Positions 10,901-22,700 of a DNA stretch of 64,000 nucleotides are shown here, piece after piece; positions within the stretch are counted from its first letter, which is position 1, and every line of letters begins with the position of its first letter. The position numbers and the translations under genes were made by a program. This DNA is from Antedon mediterranea (Eukaryota; Echinodermata; Crinoidea; Comatulida; Antedonidae): the NCBI RefSeq assembly GCF_964355755.1, contig NC_092673.1, positions 3,849,001-3,913,000 on the forward strand. Direction: 5' to 3'. The notes beneath the pieces are model-generated. The model worked only from the letters and a program-made list of their open reading frames with translations. It made no database searches and was not told the DNA's origin.

Positions 10901-13900
10901 AGATCTTTTCTACTGCATATCCTTAATCTTAATAATCATTTTATTTTTGCAGTATTAATTAGAAAAGCTCTTTTAATAAGATATTCAAATTAGCGGTTTT
11001 ATTTATCTTCCTATTCTTGACTCTTACTCTTAAAATATCACAAAACTTTGCTGTTTTTCTGTTCATTTATGAATGGGTTTCATCTAACTGCTTAAATTGA
11101 ATTGCCAAAAAAAAAAATAACCTAGTTTCATTGTAATATAAATTACAAAACAGTACAATTTATACCATAAAAAAACACTAATAACTACATATTTTTCTCT
11201 TTTGTTTATTATTTCTTTCCTTGTACATTTTATTTACAGAATGAAAATTAATATGAAGTCTATTTATTATACATTGCTCTAGAAGTTTGTCAAGTTATTA
11301 CTAACAATTAATCATTGTAATACTGTATCTTTGCTTTACTAAAGAATGGTGGTATGTTTGCTTTTAAATACATATTATTCATTATTCCAATTTTCCTTCA
11401 ACATATCAATAGTTTTACATATGCAAATTACAAATGTTAGGGTTACTTTAATACACCTGAGTGTGCTTATACAATACAGCAATTTAATCTGCTCATTCTT
11501 ACTAAAGCTAACTCTTCATTTTCTCTTTCAATTTTTTTCTGTAATATTATCTTCATATCAAACCACTGGGCCGTACGTAGCCAGTATGAGGCAGATGAGG
11601 CCCATATATGGACATGATGATGTCATATCACTACCATATTTGGGCTTATCACTTCCATTTTTGGGCATATAACATTTTTTGGCATCTAGTTTGATAGTGT
11701 AGAGCTTTAGGCTACTAAAAATATTGACTACACCATGATTTTAACATAAACTTGATGTTTTGATTCAAAGATCTGGATTCTTTTGGAATGGTGTGGCGCT
11801 GTTCCCTGATCCTCCAAAAGATGGCATCTATCCTAATATGAGTTTACCTGTGACTGATGAAAACCTGAAGGAATATGCAGACGTGATGATTGAAAACATC
11901 AAACAACGTGCGGCCTGGTTCAAAACGAATAACGTCCTATGGCCATGGGTATGGAATAATTATCTTTCTGATAAAAATGAATATAATAATAGGAGAAATA
12001 GTATGGTCTAACCCTTTGGATGTGATATTTAGCCATTGATACTTTTTTGTTGTTTTAAGCTCTGTCTACACTATCACATTGTATGTGAAAAAATAATATG
12101 ATGTGTCAATATGGACATGATGATGTCATATCACTTCTAAATTTGGGCATATAACTACCATATTTGGGTACATCACACTTTTTTTGTCAAACTAGTTTTA
12201 TAGTGTAGACAGGGCTTTAAATGTGTCAATGGATTAAATTTTTTATTATTATTTATTTTAATTTACTGGTTTTCCTACAAATAGATCATTATTACATTTA
12301 TAACCTAGGGTTGTGATAAACAGTTCTTCAATGCTACGATACAGTTTGAGAACATGGATAAACTCATGAAGTACATCCAAGCATCATCTGCGGACTATGG
12401 TGTGTCTGTCAGGTATGCTACCGTCGGTGAATATTTCAAGGCACTGCATGACGCCAATGAATCTTGGGATGTTAAGACGGAGGGCGACTTTATTCCTTAT
12501 TCTTCAGGTAGGTTATATTCGAGCAGTAGTATTAAGAATTTCCATTTTTTGTCAAACTAGTTTGAGAGTATAAACAGAGCTTTCAAAATATAATCTACAG
12601 AAATAAGGTTTTGCTCCGTAATACACATTACCTGTCAGGATATATCATTAAAATTAAGATTTACGTGTTTCATTAAAAACTTGTTATCGCCTCAAATTAA
12701 AATCTACAGCACCTCATGAAGCTTGGACAGGTTTCTATACTTCCAGAAGTTTTCTCAAGGGCTTGGCCAGACATAGCCAATCACTGTTACATGCAGGAGA
12801 AAGTATATTTTCACTGTATACGCATTTACCAAACTCAACTAAAACAATTGATATGACATATGCACTGAACAAGTTAAAGAAGCTTAGATGGTCATCGGCC
12901 GAGGTTCAACATCATGATGGAGTGACCGGAACAGAATCACCAATCGTGCGTGATATGTATGTATCGCATTTAACCTCATCGTCAAATGGTGTCAGAGATG
13001 CAATTGAACAAATGATCGAAGGATTGATTACTAAAGATGATAAGAAGAAAGTTGAGCTTAATTTTCATGGCCATAGAACTAAAGGTATTTGAATATTTGA
13101 AGATAATTCCTTTACAGTTCTTACTATAAACAGGTGAAACTCCATTTAGAATTGTTATTTATTTCATACGCATCCAACGGTGAGCACAGACTCGCCAATT
13201 ACAGGATGGATAAACTGTTTAATGGTTTATAATTTTTCCTGCTTATAAAGAATTGATAAACTATTTGATAATTTATTGTGCTTATAAACTAACTCTCATT
13301 TGAGGCTTAGGAAGTGGAGGTGAAAGAGTCGTGAGTTACAACCCTGGCACTAGGTCAAGAGTGAACACTCAAACTTGGAATTGGAAGGCAATCATGTTTA
13401 ATCATTACAGCATGTGATACATGTTGAGTAAGGTGGAATATAGGGAAGTAGTTACCTAGGGCAAAATGTAAATATGCTACATTATAAGGTATCAAAATGT
13501 ATGAAAAAAACAAGATATTGTTCTTCCAATCTTGTACCATACTCTTTGTCTCCGTGTTGTGTTAGTATCTGCACATCAATTGTATGTTCCAATCCATCTT
13601 AACTATTTTCTATTCATCATTACAAAATAAAAACATAAATGTATTGGCATTTTAAATAATATTTTTTATTAAACTGACAGATCCTGTTAATGGGGTCCTG
13701 AGGATCTCAACCAAACCAGTGCCTATCATAGTTTACAACCCACTTGGCTGGCCAATGAACAGGACCATCAGACTGAATGTTACTGGTAAGAACATCTGTA
13801 TCAAAGACGCAGATGGAAAAAGTGTTCCTGCTCAGGTATGAAGTTTTCTTTAGGTTTTAATGCTGTACATGGCTGCATTTAATCAATCATTTTAATCAAG

Positions 13901-16900
13901 ATGGTTTGAAGTTACTGTAAAGTTAAAATTAAGAAAGCAAAACATTTGGATACTGTACCGGTTACAATTAACTTTTTGAAAATTCATGTTTTACTAAAAT
14001 TTCCTTTTAATTTTACACTATTTATATGATTTTTCTTTTACAGGTTTTACCTTGTTTAAACAAGAGCGGCCCTTACCAGTTGTTTTTCTTCGCCAATTTA
14101 CCAGCATTGGGTTATAATACATACTTTATTCAAAGTGGTTACCAAGACAGCAACCATACCCATGATTCACAGATGACATCATCTACAGCGTATAATAATT
14201 TGAAGCAGACGACGAATTCAAAGCAGACGACAAACTCCAAAAGAAGAAATAAATATACAGAGAAAACTATGGCTATTAGTAATGACTGTTATGCGATAAC
14301 AGTGGATAATACAACCAACTATTTAGAATACATTAAACTAAAGTAAGAGTTTGTTATTGACATTTATTGATTGATTGATTAATTGATGGATGGATCAGAT
14401 TTAAGTAATTGACAATTGATTAATTATTACTTATGTTATTAAAGCTATATAGATATTTACACTTTTTTTTTTCAGACAATCTGGAAAACAAATAAAATTC
14501 CAGAACTTATTTATGGAATATGATGCTCATTCTGATGTTGCCAACGGACAGGTTTCAAACAACTATATCTTCCGACCAAAAGCAGATGCTCAGGTTGTAG
14601 GTCAAAAGGTCAAGTTGGATGTGGTTCGTGGGCCTCTAGTCCAGGAAATACGACAAAGTTTTTATGAGTAAGGTTTATTACATTTTAGAAATAATTAGTG
14701 AAATGCCTACCATTTTTTTTATAATTATTGGTTTGTTTTAGCCTTTTTCAGGACAAACCAAGATATGTTGTAACTTTCCGTCTCTATACATTACCTGGTT
14801 ACCATGACAATCTGATCTGTAACCGCATTGAAGTGGATTTGCAGGTGGGACCTCTGAAGATCAATAAAGAGCTTATTATAAGGTATTATTTAATATATCA
14901 TGAGCTAGGTTCACATTCAGAGTTGATCATGATCAACTTAAGATGTTTATTTGAACCTGCAGCAGAATTGATTCTAAACTTTATGTAGATATGTTCACAT
15001 ATATTGTTGATCATGATCTACTTAAGACGTTTATTTGAACCTGTAGCAGACTTGATTCTGAACTTTATCTAGATATGTTCACATTCATTGTTGATCATGA
15101 TCTACTTAAGACGTTTATTTGAACCTGTAGCAGACTTGATTCTGAACTTTATCTAGATATGTTCACATTCATTGTTGATCATGATCAACATACAACATTT
15201 TACTTGAACCAGCAACAGAATTTTTAACTTAATATATCGTTAGATAGGGTTCACATTCAGATTTACTTGCAATGGTTTATTTCAGCACTCATTTTAAACA
15301 TGATAAAGCATTATCCAAAACAAAAACATTAGTATTCATTGCCTCATTAGACTTAAATGGTACAGGATATTTACTAACACAATTTAGTGTGAAATTGTAG
15401 TCATTATAGTAAAATATTATTCACAATAGTTATAATAGTAAATACTTGAATGAACGAAACTTATAGTAGAGAAAAACTATTTGAGTATAATATAAAGAGC
15501 AGTACATGTACTGCAGTATGTTAACATATTCAAATTGTGATATTAGATTTTTTTTTTTTTTATTTTTTTTTTTTTAACCATATTTAATGAGGGTGATCCA
15601 TCCAGCTATTGCTGATCATTAGGGACCCTCAGAGGTTCACAAGACAAACATATACACAAGATGCTCTACATAAACAAAGTCTTATTACAAGTCTTTGGGA
15701 GTGGAGTAATTTGGTCCTTAGAAAAAATCCTGACGGGATGTGACGGGACTTGAACCCAGGACCCTTGGACTGGTAGACAAGCATCATAACCACCAAGCCA
15801 CAACTCCACTCAGATTGTTAGTACACAGTTAGTATAGGTTAGATTTTTAATTTTAATGATATTTGGTTCTAGATTTACAACAAGTGTACATAATTCTCGT
15901 ACCATCCATACGGATGAAAATGCGTATCAGATGATGGAAAGACGCCCTCGTGATAATGTCTCGGAACCAGTGGCTCAGGTATTCTAAATAATTATTATTT
16001 AGGACATTTCATGTACGCTTCTTGGTGCTAAAGTCTACATAGCAAATGTCCATTTTGACTATTTCCATTTCATCTGGAACAATCCTGTAAATTGCATGCC
16101 ATCTGAGGATCAGCATGTTAAATTATTTTTAGACATGCTCAGATGATCTGTTATTGCGAACAACAAATTATAATATAGCTTTATATATTTTAATTTATTA
16201 GTATTTTTCTCTTTTTTCAGAACTATTACCCCATGGTTTCCACTGCTTTTATTGAAGATATCAAATCAGATATTCGTTTCACTGCACTAGCAGAAAGAAC
16301 CCATGGTGTTGGTAGTATTTCTGATGGTAAAATGGAGGTATGTGGTGGTAGTGTACTGTATGAAGCTCTGTCTACACTATCAAACTTTTGTGATGTGCCA
16401 ATATATGGACATAATGATATCATATCACTACCCCATATTTAAGCATATCACTAACATATTTGGACACATCAAACTTTTTTTGCCAAACTAGTTTGATAGT
16501 GTAGACAGAGCTTTAATACGCCATTCACAGCTTTTTTAAACAGTAGTTCATTCAACCACAACTGTATCAATAATAATTATTATATTAACAAATGCTTCAG
16601 ATAATGTTACTTCGTCGACTTGTCAACAATGAATTTGAAGACCATAATTTCAACCTAACGCTGAATGATACCGTGATTGTCCGTCCTACACTTTGGCTTC
16701 TGCTTGCCAATAGTAGCCTCTCCAGTCTTTTGCAACATCAGGCCAGGCTGCAGTTAGAGAATCCCCCACTAGTGTTGGCTGCTGATTACAGGCAAGAAGA
16801 GCAATTGACTAGTTTGTTTCATTCTAGGAAAGGTATGTTAAAATATGTGCATTAACAAATTGGAAGTCGTTAAGGGCATTGTATTTGACACCCAATCATA

Positions 16901-18383
16901 TTGTGTGATTGTGTATTAAGCTCTGTCTACACTATCAAACTTTATGTGTGTAAGTGTGATGTGCCCAAATATGGTAGTGACATGCTTAAATATGGTAGTG
17001 ATATGACATCATCATGTTCATATATGGGCACATCACATTCTATTTATAGAATGAGCAACATTAATTAATTAATCACTTAAATATATAAATGAAAAATTGT
17101 TTTACACTTTTTTTTGTAGATGTAACAACTCATAGATTCATCAACAAATGGCGCCAGCTTTTTAATTCAAAGTTTTCCAGCATTACATGTGAGCTCCCAG
17201 CTAACGTACATTTGTTAACATTAAAGACACCAGGTTGGAATTATGATGATAACCATTCAAAACATGTGAATAATACTAAAATTAATGTGGAATTTGGAAA
17301 AGGTAGGTACAGGTAGTAGTTTTGAATGCTATATAGGCCTACTTTAATATTTATTATAATTTTATATATGTTTTCATTATGCAATTGGGACTGGACCGTT
17401 TTAGAGGTGTTTACCACCTGTTTGTCCCTTCATCCTTCACTAAATATGTTTTGTCTATGTTTTTTTGGTATGTGCATATTTAGTGAGAAGTTAAATAAAT
17501 AAACAAATTGGTATTTGTGAGATATAAAAAATAAAATGATAATAACCAAATTATTATAAATTATATTCTTCTCTCTGCTGTCTTTTACTGTTCCATCCAA
17601 GTACAGGCAACAAGTTAATTACTTTCTGAGATACACTTTAACTATAGGTGACACAATAGGATAGCATTGCATAACTGCTCACAATGTTATGCATTAGCAG
17701 AGAAGAGTGAAATCACTGTTCCCTGGCATTACAGATATGATAAAACCTTGATATGTAAAATTTCTTAAACCCATTGATTCTTTAATGAAGTCTGCAATCA
17801 TGTGATCTTCTTTTGCAGGAGAAAAAAGAAAAGAGCAGACGACGGAGAATTTCAAAAGGGTCATGGTACGATTTCATCATTTGTTTGCTGAAGGAAAACA
17901 TTCTTCAATGTCAAAACCAGTTAGCATAGATATACAAGTGAGTACCAATTATAAGCCTATCTTTGGGTTTTAAGCTCATCTTTAAGCTCATCTTTAAGCT
18001 CATCTTTAAGCTCATCTTTATTTGTTATTGTTATATTTCTAAATAATTTATATAATTTTGTTCGTAGAAACTGCTGGTAAAGTTTGGAAAGATATCGTCA
18101 ATTGATGAGCGTAGTTTAACTGGAATTTGGTCAAAAGGAGATTTAAAACGTTGGAAATGGAACACAAATACCAAAAATAACAAAAGCAATGAATTATGTA
18201 AGTAATTAATTCCATTTAAAATGTTATTAGTTTTGAGTAAATTTGCTTGAATTTTGTAAAAGTATATAACCTAATAAACAACATTTTATTTAATATTTAG
18301 ATCACCGTGGTGAAGAATTGAGAGGGACAGAATTCACAATATCTCCTCAAGACATCAGAACATTTTTTGTTAAATTCACATAA
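7951..18383 (+). CDS. MAN2B2: MAN2B2-type (epididymis-specific-like) lysosomal alpha-mannosidase, GH38, complete
   Basis: Glycoside hydrolase family 38 enzyme that removes alpha-linked mannose from N-glycan remnants in the lysosome or secretory path. Nineteen exons: 7951-8130, 8930-9070, 9552-9663, 9984-10156, 10511-10626, 11771-11948, 12309-12507, 12710-13084, 13681-13835, 14044-14342, 14476-14667, 14742-14882, 15873-15978, 16221-16337, 16601-16832, 17120-17302, 17819-17937, 18068-18197, 18301-18383. All join in frame to 1076 residues. Signal peptide in the first ~32 residues; the Met at 7978 is an alternative start. Zinc-site motif PHSHMDVGW (H50, D52), nucleophile in SWHVDPFGA (about D165), second metal/active-site motif [12 protein letters not shown] (about H435). 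Strings such as [30 protein letters not shown] and LTLNDT follow human MAN2B2, which is about 1009 residues. The extra length includes a Lys/Thr/Asn-rich insert in exon 10. Complete and apparently functional. Confidence 0.97.
9220..9522. mobile_element. PIF/Harbinger-like MITE split by a 137-bp insertion
   Basis: Left terminus after TAA (9217-9219), right terminus degraded near 9522. The MITE is interrupted at 9334-9470 by unrelated sequence that ends in a GAATAAATGAAATC...-type tail. The break is flanked by CATATTTGGG and ACATTTGGG, which look like a target duplication. Confidence 0.75.
9334..9470 (+). mobile_element. LINE 3'-tail-like insertion nested in a MITE
   Basis: 137 bp with CCTGGCTTTTTG and AATAAATGAAATCAGTAAATC near its end. 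A similar CCTGGCTTTG...GATTGAATAAAATAAATAAA segment occurs at 34060-34145. 5'-truncated non-LTR retroposon tail is the likeliest reading. Confidence 0.5.
11600..11706. mobile_element. PIF/Harbinger-like MITE, 5'-truncated copy
   Basis: Right half only: CCCATATATGGACATGATGA, the two ACCATATTTGGGC-type repeats and a damaged right terminus. Lies in the intron before the mannosidase exon at 11771. Confidence 0.7.
12058..12216. mobile_element. PIF/Harbinger-like MITE, complete copy
   Basis: 159 bp, TTA duplications at 12055-12057 and 12217-12219, standard termini. In the intron between mannosidase exons 6 and 7. Confidence 0.85.
12544..12581. mobile_element. PIF/Harbinger-like MITE, right-end remnant
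   Basis: Only TTTTTTGTCAAACTAGTTTG and the degraded terminus AAACAGAGCT remain, 37 bp after the donor of mannosidase exon 7. Confidence 0.55.
13157..13410 (-). repeat. tRNA-derived SINE, family B
   Basis: Minus-strand copy of the element at 33510-33675 and 26325-26532. Shares CATACGCATCCAACG, CGCCAATTACAGGATGGATA and the decayed box B region (GTGAACACTCAAACTTGGAA). In mannosidase intron 8. Confidence 0.65.
14909..15260. repeat. 84-bp tandem repeat array
   Basis: Four units start at 14909, 14993, 15077 and 15161, with a partial fifth at 15249. Each begins GTTCACATTCA and contains the palindromic GATCATGATC and a TTTGAACCTG block. The first unit begins 27 bp after the donor of mannosidase exon 12. 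Intronic. Confidence 0.8.
15549..15812 (-). repeat. tRNA-derived SINE, family A
   Basis: Poly(T) at the left is the reverse-strand poly(A) tail. Reading the minus strand from the right end gives a tRNA-like head with box A (TGGCTTGGTGGTTATGATGC) and box B (GGGTTCAAGTCC). Same family as 25785-25990 and 53233-53502. In mannosidase intron 12. Confidence 0.75.
16364..16512. mobile_element. PIF/Harbinger-like MITE, complete copy
   Basis: 149 bp with intact termini; flanks TGA and TTA, probably one mutated duplication. It starts 26 bp after the donor of mannosidase exon 14. Confidence 0.8.
16919..17043. mobile_element. PIF/Harbinger-like MITE, 3'-truncated copy
   Basis: Left terminus intact after TTA (16916-16918); similarity ends after GGGCACATCACATTCT. 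In the intron before mannosidase exon 16. Confidence 0.7.
17971..18020 (+). repeat. 12-bp tandem repeat
   Basis: Four copies of AGCTCATCTTTA in the short intron between mannosidase exons 17 and 18. Confidence 0.8.
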
Positions 18384-18425
18384 ACAAGCAATTATAAGTA
18401 AAAGCAAATTAAAGACATTATAGTA

Positions 18426-18575
18426 CAGTCAACACCTTTGGGCCGGCCAAATAAGTCTGGTTTTCCGGAAAGTCTGGTATTCGGAATGTGTTTTTAATGG
18501 TAAAAATAAATAAATAAGTCTGGTATTGGGAGAGTTTCTGGTTTTCAGAGAGTCCGGTATTGAGAGAGTTGACTG
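18426..18575. mobile_element. pogo/Tigger-like MITE, copy 3, just downstream of the mannosidase stop
   Basis: About 150 bp, CAGTCAACAC...GAGTTGACTG with TA flanks; shorter than the other two copies through internal loss. It starts 43 bp after the mannosidase stop codon. It contains AATAAA at 18505-18510, a possible poly(A) signal, although an ATTAAA at 18408-18413 is closer to the stop. Confidence 0.7.
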
Positions 18576-18689
18576 TATTCAAATAATGAAGAGGGGGAGA
18601 ATTAAAAGCCTGGTTGTTCCAAGCCTCAGAGCCTCGTCGAATAGAGCAATCAATCTTTCACTGGATGAAAATAGTGTTCCCATCCAACA

Positions 18690-18905
18690 AACAAAAATGG
18701 CTGAGCAGTTAAGGCAGGGGCGCTGTTTACCGTACCTAAAGAGCCAACAATATCAGCATGGGTTCAAGGCCGACTTGCTCCTAGTTCTGGTGGAGCAAGT
18801 CTTCTCGGACTATAGGTCCAGTGTACACAGTTTGCCCTTGTAAACCCAGTTCATCATTCGAGACGAATAACCTCTGGTTCACAAAATAGCCCCTGTATCA
18901 GGAAT
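18690..18905 (+). repeat. tRNA-derived SINE, family D, diverged copy
   Basis: Head GGCTGAGCAGTTAAGGCAGG resembles tRNA box A and GGGTTCAAGGC resembles box B. Body shares GTTCTGGTGG..AGTCTTCTCGGA, TAGGTCCAGTGTACACA and TTCGAGACGA with the copies at 48284 and 52626. Confidence 0.65.
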
Positions 18906-19743
18906 CCGCCGCACTCATCTTGAATAAAATTACTACTAGGCCATTCAAATTGGCTGTGGAGTAGAGCAGCACAATAAGGATTGGTTTTAACCAGTCTAGT
19001 GAATTGCATTAGCACCCTCAATTCTTAAAAATGGGAAAAATAATGTATGGATCATAATACAAAATCAACCAATCAAAAGGCAAGGATAGTCTGAGGTTTG
19101 TTTTATAATAGGCTCTATTTGATGAGTATGCAGCTAGTATGGATATTATTCACACCTGTAGTAAGACCATTTCAAAGGTCATTTAAAACACAAGATGACA
19201 CGTTTTAAAATGTGTATCAGTAACATTTATTTGAACACACCCTTTATGAGGTAATTAGTGTCATCAAACATAATTAATCTAATATGTTGAATTTACAAAT
19301 GAGTAAACACTGTAACATATGGTATGGTAGTCTCTATGACTTGACAACAGTCTACAAAATTACTTTTTATTATGGTAAAATACTTTTTTAGTTGTACAGT
19401 ATTTTATTTTTATTGTTAAAGTGATACGTGTTTTCACATTGTTATGTTTAATTCTCTTCCCCTATGACATTCAAACAACATCATAACAAAATCTTCTGGG
19501 AGGAGTTGATAGCCACACTGACTTCTCTATTCTGTTGAGATAAATTATTAATAACAAGTCAATATGATATTTTGTATGTTTTGAATTTTTGTATAATTTG
19601 AACATCGGTAAATCACAAACAAATATTCCCAAACATGTTTGTTTTGTCCATTTTGGTTAGGATTCCACCATACTTTATTTGGAGTAGACCGGCCAAGACA
19701 AAGTATTGGATAAGTGTTTTTATAAATATCCCTTACCTTTTGT

Positions 19744-22700
19744 TTACATAACAACATCACCATCCAGTTCCTCTACTGCAAAATATGATTTATGGTTGAA
19801 TATTAACTTATTGAAGATTAAGAATTGTATTTAGAAGTTAATTGAAATTTGTCAAATTACTTATACAAATATATAAAATACCAAATTACTGATAGCCACA
19901 TAGTAAATTATGCATAGTAGTGTAACACTCGTTTTGCTGAGACAAGGCTTATACATAATACAGTATTAACAATGTCATAATTCATCTTTTAAGTAACAAG
20001 TCTATCAATAAAACCTTGGCTGTTGGCTGTGTTCGTCTAAAGTTTGTGTTCGTCTAAAGTTTGCATCATAAAAAAACATTCAATTACAATAACATTTGTT
20101 TTTTTGATGTTTTTCCTCTCCATGTAGTCTGGGATAAATATTTTGGCAGATATGGCGTTTCATACGTATACTACTTGATTTTGTATTTTCAGACAAAAAT
20201 CGCGGTCGAAATAAAAACAAATAAATTTAAAAAAAAGATAATACAGACTTGGGGCAAGTCTACTCTCCATGTTGCTCTACATTTACTTACATGTTCGTTT
20301 AAGTAACTGTCCACCTCCGTCACCATCAGACCCAAACGAGTACATCCATGAATCTGATCCAATGTCTAAATTGAACAGAAACTAATTCAAAAATGTATAG
20401 ACATGGTGATGTCATATCACTACCATATTTGGGCACATCACACCTTTTTTGTCAAACTTGTTTGATAGTGAATTAAAATATAATTATTTTATGATCTCCC
20501 TCTTTCGTGAAAACAAGATATTATGAATACTAGACTACTTTTTCAATTCAATTCACTTTTAAATGATAATATAGGCCTAATAAATAAGAAATAACATAGA
20601 CAAAAAACAATAAATCTGGGGGAAAGGAAGAAGGCAAGATCCCAGAAAGATGCAGGATCTTGAGTCGGCCTGCCTGGGACACAAAACAAAGGGACAAAGT
20701 AAAGCGGGACTCGGAACAGGACAAATCAACAGAAAGCAACAATGACCAGTCCCCAATGACCAAAACCATGATGATCACCCATATACCCCCTCCACCCTTC
20801 AAACCCTCCCCATTTTTAGGCTAGCCCCATTATTCTATATTCACACTTTTACAATACTTACTATCTTCTTCTGGGCCAGCTGATTAAAACGAGATACACA
20901 AAGATAAGTTTTAATGTTTTTATTTGTTTTTAAGCAAGAAATTTCAAAATGTGCTGTGCTGTGCTTTTATACTTAGCATGCTTGTAAACTTAGTGTTATT
21001 TTTTTATTATAATCGGGTGTTTTTATTAAAATATAAAAGATAAATAGACGAAAGTAATTCATTGATCAATAAATCTAAAAAAAGGTGGAAAATATGAATA
21101 TATTGGCAATGTGTTATTACTATGAAAAAACAACAAATAGGTATATAATATTGTGCTCTCATTCATCATTCTGATCTGTACTTTTTTCTTTTTTTTTTGC
21201 TTAATATATGGTATAGGCCTAACTAATTATTGTTAACATTTTTAAAGTGCAAAATATGAATATATTAACAAGGTGTTATTACTATAAAAAAAAATAGGTA
21301 AGATAATATTCTGCTCTTATTCTTCTTCCCTGTCCCGTAAGTCAAGTTAAGTATAAAAAAATTCCAAGAGGCTTTATTTATTAAACCATTTGTTTTATCC
21401 TATTGAATAGAGTTTGAAAACTTAACTTAACTTTTACGTAAGCAAACCATTGACTTAAAACAAAGCAATCTGAACTCTGGTAGAATAATTAATGACAAAT
21501 AAATAGGTTTTGTAAAATATCTGAAAATGTACTATATGAATCGAATATATTATTGCTCCTATCTTCCAAAGGCAAATTACTGAAAATTACAATGCAGGCT
21601 GGACCTCAATAGAGATACAAAATAAAATAAGCAAAAGGCTAAATCAAAACGATAAAGTAAATATACTTATACACTTGTAAATATGCAAACATAAATGTGT
21701 GATTCGAATGAAAGCGTGCTGTTAAAGATATAGGATTCTTCTGAAGAAGACATATGTAACAAGTTATGTTGAATTGTGTGCTGTAAGCTCGTTAAAAACA
21801 TTTTATAAATGTGTTAATTAGAGAAATCGAATAAATGATGGTATTAAATAAGAGTAATGTTATCATTGTCGTGTCATATCGTCGCACTAGTCAATGGAAA
21901 GTCTCTAATGCGTATCAAACAACTTTGCGTCAGGAATTTTAGTAATTGGTAAGATGTTTGCCCTACTCTGACTTATACATTGAGAACACTTTGAATTTGA
22001 GGGAGACTCAGTTTTAGGTGACCGATATTTTGTCCTGCAGAAAGGATTTAAATTATTAAACCATCTCATCTGATAATATTCTGTACTACTAGTACTACAA
22101 TACAAATACAATAATATCATTTTAACTTACATGATCCGTCCGTGTTTCCTTGTTGCAACAAAATTAATAACATTTTATTAACCATGGTGAAAAGAAAATA
22201 GTAGTAGGCCTATGTTTGATCAAGTTAGATTCTTTAAATTTAAAATACTTTTATAACTATAGATTGGTGTCGATTTATAAGATTGTGGGCAAATTGTCGA
22301 AATAAAATAACTGATGTCGTTTTCAAATACTACATAATAATTACTATTACTACTATTACATAACATAGGCCTAATCTATTTTAAAAATAAGCATAAATAA
22401 CAATGAGCAATGTAAAAAAGGAATACGCTCCTAATTCCAGCGTACGTAATTAAGCTCTGTCTACAACTAACTGTATGTGTACAAAAATGTGATATGCCCA
22501 TATATGGACATGATGATGTCATATTATTACCATATTTGGGCATATCACTACCATATTTGGGCACATCACTCTGTTTTGTCAAACTGGTTCGATAGTGTAG
22601 ACAGAGCTTTAGAAAAAGAGATTAATAACTTTCTCTTAACTTCAATCAAGCAAAATCAAGGGAGAGATTTGATCACGTCGAATAATGTGATTGTTGCTTT

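Noticed and set aside
21905-22120. 71-codon minus-strand ORF with a good internal acceptor (CTTTCTGCAG), a possible alternative last exon of the small secreted gene
   Set aside because: Joined to the upstream exon in the required phase 1 it gives an immediate TGA stop, so it adds no coding sequence.
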